A stretch of DNA of 38,089 nt from Dehalococcoidia bacterium (GTDB lineage: Bacteria > Chloroflexota > Dehalococcoidia > Lucifugimonadales > Lucifugimonadaceae), in contig JAPYUK010000013.1 of assembly GCA_029936155.1 (NCBI GenBank), positions 1 to 38,089 of the forward strand. Direction: 5' to 3'. The notes under the pieces are model-generated. The model worked only from the letters and a program-made list of their open reading frames with translations. It had not been told where the DNA came from and ran no database searches. The stretch's first letter is position 1, and each line of letters begins with the position of its first letter. Below are positions 35,200 to 38,089 of this stretch, in pieces. A program made the translations under genes and the position numbers.

Positions 35200-36092
35200 A
35201 ATACGCCTTTTATCCCGGATGTGTAGCCCGAGGCGGCGCACCAGAGCTTTACGAGTCCGCACTGGCAGTCATGGAACGACTTGGCATCGAGCATGTCGAA
35301 CTGACCAAAGCTGCCTGCACTGGAGCGGGTGTTTTGCAGGAAAAGAACCTCAAGATGGGTGACATCTTGAACGTTCGAACGTTTGCCATGGCTGAGCAAA
35401 TGGGCCTGCCGATAATGGTGCTGTGCTCGACCTGTCAGGGCGTTATGTCACAGGCAAATCACCATGTGAAACGCGATCCAAAGTACCTTGCTGAGATCAA
35501 CAAGCATCTTGCTGCTGAGGGACTTGAGTACAAGGGCACTACTTCGGTCAAGCACCTTTTGTGGGCGCTGATCGAAGATGTCGGCCTCGACACTCTCAAA
35601 GAAACTTTCACCCGAGAGTTGACCGGGATGAACATGGCGCCGTTCTACGGTTGCTACATGGTTCGCCCGACCGACGCTTTGGAGTTTAATGCCAATCCGA
35701 CGCGAGAAACTTCGCTTGAAGATCTGATCGAGTCGGTTGGCGGAACGGTTACCGACTTTGCAGGCAAGACGGCTTGCTGTGGATTCCCGATTCTGTTCAT
35801 CAACCAAGCCAACTCGATGAAGATGGTTGCCAATCATACTGGAACAGCCAAAGACCTCGGTGCCGACGCAATGGTCACTCCGTGCCCGTTGTGTCATCTG
35901 AACCTCGATGGCTACCAGCCCAAGTCCCGAAAACAGGTTCGCGGCGACAAGGCGGATCTTCCCGTTATCCACGTCCCACAGCTGATCGGGCTTGCAATGG
36001 GCATGAGCGAGAAGGCTCTAGGTCTTCAGAAGCACATCGTCTCGACCAAAGAGATGGTTCGCAAGGTAGAGGCCCTACCTATGAAGGGTTAG
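35196..36092 (+). CDS. CCG-domain (HdrB/SdhE-like) third subunit of an E-type succinate:quinone reductase
   Basis: 298 residues with two cysteine-rich CCG domains, as in heterodisulfide reductase subunit B and the archaeal E-type succinate dehydrogenase subunit E (not the flavinylation factor of the same name). The first domain has Cys9, Cys41, Cys77 and Cys80 but Thr42 where a second Cys is expected. The second is complete: Cys153, Cys194-Cys195, Cys230 and Cys233. No transmembrane helix is predicted, so membrane contact must be peripheral. It overlaps SdhB by 4 bases and a terminator follows directly; no haem-binding SdhC/SdhD anchor genes are present. The subunit should carry electrons from SdhB to quinone. 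Confidence 0.9.
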   Translation: MKYAFYPGCVARGGAPELYESALAVMERLGIEHVELTKAACTGAGVLQEKNLKMGDILNVRTFAMAEQMGLPIMVLCSTCQGVMSQANHHVKRDPKYLAEINKHLAAEGLEYKGTTSVKHLLWALIEDVGLDTLKETFTRELTGMNMAPFYGCYMVRPTDALEFNANPTRETSLEDLIESVGGTVTDFAGKTACCGFPILFINQANSMKMVANHTGTAKDLGADAMVTPCPLCHLNLDGYQPKSRKQVRGDKADLPVIHVPQLIGLAMGMSEKALGLQKHIVSTKEMVRKVEALPMKG

Positions 36093-36099
36093 TTAACGT

Positions 36100-36166
36100 T
36101 CCAATAACTGAATTCAAAAACGGTCCGAGGAAAATCCCCGGGCCGTTTTTGAATTCAGTTATTGGA
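36100..36166. terminator. Long palindromic, two-way terminator after the sdh operon
   Basis: Bases 36100-36123 are perfectly complementary to 36143-36166, and pairing continues inward with one wobble and one mismatch to a 5-base AAAAT loop. This gives about 30 paired bases. The arms contain AAAAACGG and CCGTTTTT, so a T-run follows the G/C-rich inner stem on both strands. It works for sdh transcripts and shields the next gene. Its length and perfection go beyond what termination needs. Confidence 0.85.
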
Positions 36167-36265
36167 TATCTCACAGTTCGTCCATACATGTGTGGCTGAG
36201 CGGGTCTACACTGCTGCAGCCAGTCCACTTGAGCCTGATTTGATTCAACCAGTAGGAGACATGAA

Positions 36266-37435
36266 TTGAAAATCACCGCTGTTCAAGCAGTTCCGATGTC
36301 TGATCCGATTCCGCAGGAGCGACAACATCGCACCGATCTCGGTACGAAGATGAAATCGGACAACGTGATGGTTTTTGTTGAAACTGATGAAGGCCTGACC
36401 GGCATTGGTGCTTCTCTCGGGAACCCTGCTGTCGTTACCGCCGCAATCAACTCAGAACTGGGACCTGAACTAATCGGTGAAGACCCAATGTTTTCCGAAC
36501 GTATCTACGAAAAAATGTACAACGGATCGCGCTGGAAACCGGCAATTGAAACAGGAATCACACAACCCGATCCTAGTCGCCGCCGAGGGATCATCATGGA
36601 GGCCATCGCTGGCATCGACATTGCCGTATGGGACGTCCGATCACGGGCGCTTGGCGTTCCGATGTACAAGGCGATGGGTGCGGTGCGTGATTCAATCCGC
36701 GGCTATGCATCTGGGGGTTGGGCACCGGGTGAAGAAGCCGAGGTTGAGCTAGGTGGCTACGCTGCTAAGGGGTTCAGTGCTGTAAAGATGCGAGTGGTCG
36801 GACACGACGGTTTCAGAGTCGAGAACACGGTTACCCGAGTAGCGGCTGCTCGTCGGGGAATTGGCCCGGATGTTGAGTTGATGGTCGACGCCCACGGCTC
36901 ACTTGATGTTTCGAGCGCGATAAAAGTTGCCAATGCCATTGAGGAGTACGACATTTCTTGGTTTGAGGAGCCTGTGTCCCCGGACGATCACGCTGGTCAC
37001 GCTCGGGTGCGTAATTCGACTTCAATACCGATCGCAACCGGAGAACGGGAGTTCACCCGATTCGATTTCCAGAGCCTACTCGATCACGGAGCAATCGACG
37101 TTGCCCAGCCCGATGTGGCGAGGGCAGGGGGCATCACGGAAATCCGACGAATAGCTGCATTGGCATCGGCACGAGGAGTGAAGGTGGCGCCGCATGCCTG
37201 GGGATCGGGTGTTCTGTTTGCCGCCTCGATTCATCTGGCGATGGCGTTACCCAATACGCACATCCTTGAGGTGGCACAGGGTTACATGCCGATGATGAAT
37301 GAGCTGTTCAACGAGGAGTACGACATTCGAGATGGTCGTGTGTATCCACCAACAGGTCCGGGAATCGGATTCACGCTGCGTGACGACGCCATGGATCGGT
37401 TCAAGTACGTCGAAGGCTCCGAGTACGTATTTTAG
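36266..37435 (+). CDS. Mandelate racemase-type enzyme (enolase superfamily), paralogue 3
   Basis: 389 residues. Unlike the two paralogues at 2138-4594 it has the full mandelate racemase signature: Lys174-x-Arg176 (AVKMRVV), metal ligands Asp208 (MVDAHG), Glu234 (WFEEPV) and Glu260 (GERE), and the Asp283/His310 dyad (QPDVARAGG, PHAWGSG). These are 27 residues apart, as in mandelate racemase. It probably dehydrates or epimerises an acid sugar. The start is TTG 36266 with AGGAG 7 bases upstream; an ATG at 36261 is out of frame and hits a stop at once. It lies between two terminators and is likely monocistronic. Confidence 0.93.
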   Translation: MKITAVQAVPMSDPIPQERQHRTDLGTKMKSDNVMVFVETDEGLTGIGASLGNPAVVTAAINSELGPELIGEDPMFSERIYEKMYNGSRWKPAIETGITQPDPSRRRGIIMEAIAGIDIAVWDVRSRALGVPMYKAMGAVRDSIRGYASGGWAPGEEAEVELGGYAAKGFSAVKMRVVGHDGFRVENTVTRVAAARRGIGPDVELMVDAHGSLDVSSAIKVANAIEEYDISWFEEPVSPDDHAGHARVRNSTSIPIATGEREFTRFDFQSLLDHGAIDVAQPDVARAGGITEIRRIAALASARGVKVAPHAWGSGVLFAASIHLAMALPNTHILEVAQGYMPMMNELFNEEYDIRDGRVYPPTGPGIGFTLRDDAMDRFKYVEGSEYVF

Positions 37436-37436
37436 G

Positions 37437-37453
37437 GTGGCTCGCCACTTTTT
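37437..37453 (+). terminator. Weak terminator after enolase-family paralogue 3
   Basis: A 4-bp GTGG/CCAC stem with a CTCG tetraloop is followed directly by TTTTT (37449-37453). Short but well placed, 2 bases after the stop codon. Confidence 0.45.
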
Positions 37454-37473
37454 CTGAGGACACTCTGATCAAC

Positions 37474-38089
37474 TTAGTTATTCGCTGAGAACGGCGAGTT
37501 ATCCCAGTCGTTCAGCATGATGCTATGTTCTTCGACAATTTCGCGTATTCGATCGTCATTCCAGCCACGAGCACCCATCCAGCGAAGCAGAATTCGCAGG
37601 TCGGGAATATTAGCATCGTCGGGGTAGCTCAGCAGCTCGGTCTGCAGGTCGGATGAAGCAGCGATGTAGTCGGGCACAGGGCATCGCTTCTCAACCAATT
37701 CTCTTGCGCCAACTACATCACCGTCGTTTATCCGCAATACTCGTTCGAACCACGTATCGAACTCCCAAGTCACAGCCAGCGCCCAGAGTTCGCGACCTTC
37801 TGTGCCTCGTCTGGTGCCGGGAAACAGGCCAGTGAATCTTTTTAGTAGCCTAGGCCTTTGACCGTACTTTCTTGGGATAGTCAGATCACCAACAACGTCC
37901 AAGACTGCGGCATAGGCGGCTGAGACAAAATCGACATACAGCGGCTCGAAATTTGCTTCCGGTAGCTCAACTTCGTACTCGTACTCAGGCGTTTCGAGTT
38001 CGAAATCCCATGCCAACAACGCGAACTCGATCGTGGAGGGAACCGGCGGTTTGGGTCGCCAGCTCAGAGCATCGAGGAGTTCTGCGTCA
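37474..38089 (-). CDS. Hypothetical protein, 5' end cut off by the window edge
   Basis: 204 residues are visible and the frame stays open to the right edge, so the start lies beyond 38089. A TTG at 38019 could be read as a start, but the upstream frame (ELLDALSWRPKPPVPSTIEFA) looks equally coding. The protein is acidic and soluble, with an ETPEYEYEVELPEANFEPLY stretch and a helical C-terminal half (TWFERVLRINDGDVVGARELVEK). I recognise no family. The repeated Trp and charged residues and lack of a signal suggest a cytoplasmic protein of unknown role. It converges with the enolase-family gene at 36266. Confidence 0.7.
   Translation of the reverse strand, partial: DAELLDALSWRPKPPVPSTIEFALLAWDFELETPEYEYEVELPEANFEPLYVDFVSAAYAAVLDVVGDLTIPRKYGQRPRLLKRFTGLFPGTRRGTEGRELWALAVTWEFDTWFERVLRINDGDVVGARELVEKRCPVPDYIAASSDLQTELLSYPDDANIPDLRILLRWMGARGWNDDRIREIVEEHSIMLNDWDNSPFSANN

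Overview
The window looks like a piece of a marine Chloroflexota genome, most likely close to the SAR202 clade or another Dehalococcoidia-related group. This is inferred from content, not from any search. Three divergent enolase-superfamily (mandelate racemase/muconate lactonizing type) genes lie within 38 kb, and expansion of this family is a reported hallmark of SAR202. The complex I operon has no nuoEFG, and succinate dehydrogenase is of the anchor-less, CCG-protein type. Many genes start with TTG or GTG, and at least one transcript looks leaderless. The DNA has moderate GC. I see no transposase, integrase, tRNA, rRNA or CRISPR array, so this is ordinary chromosomal DNA.

Layout. 1-430 holds no convincing gene. 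431-1063 is a six-helix membrane protein followed by two terminators. 1251-4594 (minus) is a sugar-acid-type catabolic cluster: two enolase-superfamily enzymes and an SDR oxidoreductase. 4903-7011 is an exported VWA-like protein with one membrane anchor. 7091-8308 (minus) is a pair of cyclophilin-type prolyl isomerases, one cytoplasmic and one a lipoprotein. 8466-12536 is an overlapping operon for a 2-oxoacid dehydrogenase complex (E1alpha, E1beta, E2) plus lipB. 12763-15681 is a large lipoprotein with PKD, Ig-like, beta-propeller and cyclophilin domains. It is followed by threonine synthase and, on the minus strand, a GNAT acetyltransferase.

17885-18519 holds two tandem Rdx/SelW-like genes. 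The first has a CVPC redox motif. The second has TGC-GTG-CCG-TGA at the same place, with homology continuing past the TGA and a hairpin just downstream. I read it as a selenocysteine-containing SelW-like protein that ordinary ORF calling would cut in half. It is the most interesting item in the window.

18726-19820 is a zinc alcohol dehydrogenase. 19977-30961 is an 11-subunit complex I operon, nuoABCDHIJK-x-LMN, where x is a small DUF2007-like protein, driven from a good promoter at 19902-19930. NAD kinase and a NUDIX hydrolase follow. 32557-36092 encodes SdhA, SdhB and a CCG-domain third subunit, closed by a long palindromic terminator. A third enolase-superfamily gene and an edge-truncated hypothetical gene finish the window.

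Together the genes describe an aerobic or respiratory heterotroph. It oxidises sugar-acid-like and 2-oxoacid substrates and feeds electrons into complex I and a soluble-domain succinate:quinone reductase. It also maintains extracytoplasmic folding factors and selenium-based redox chemistry.
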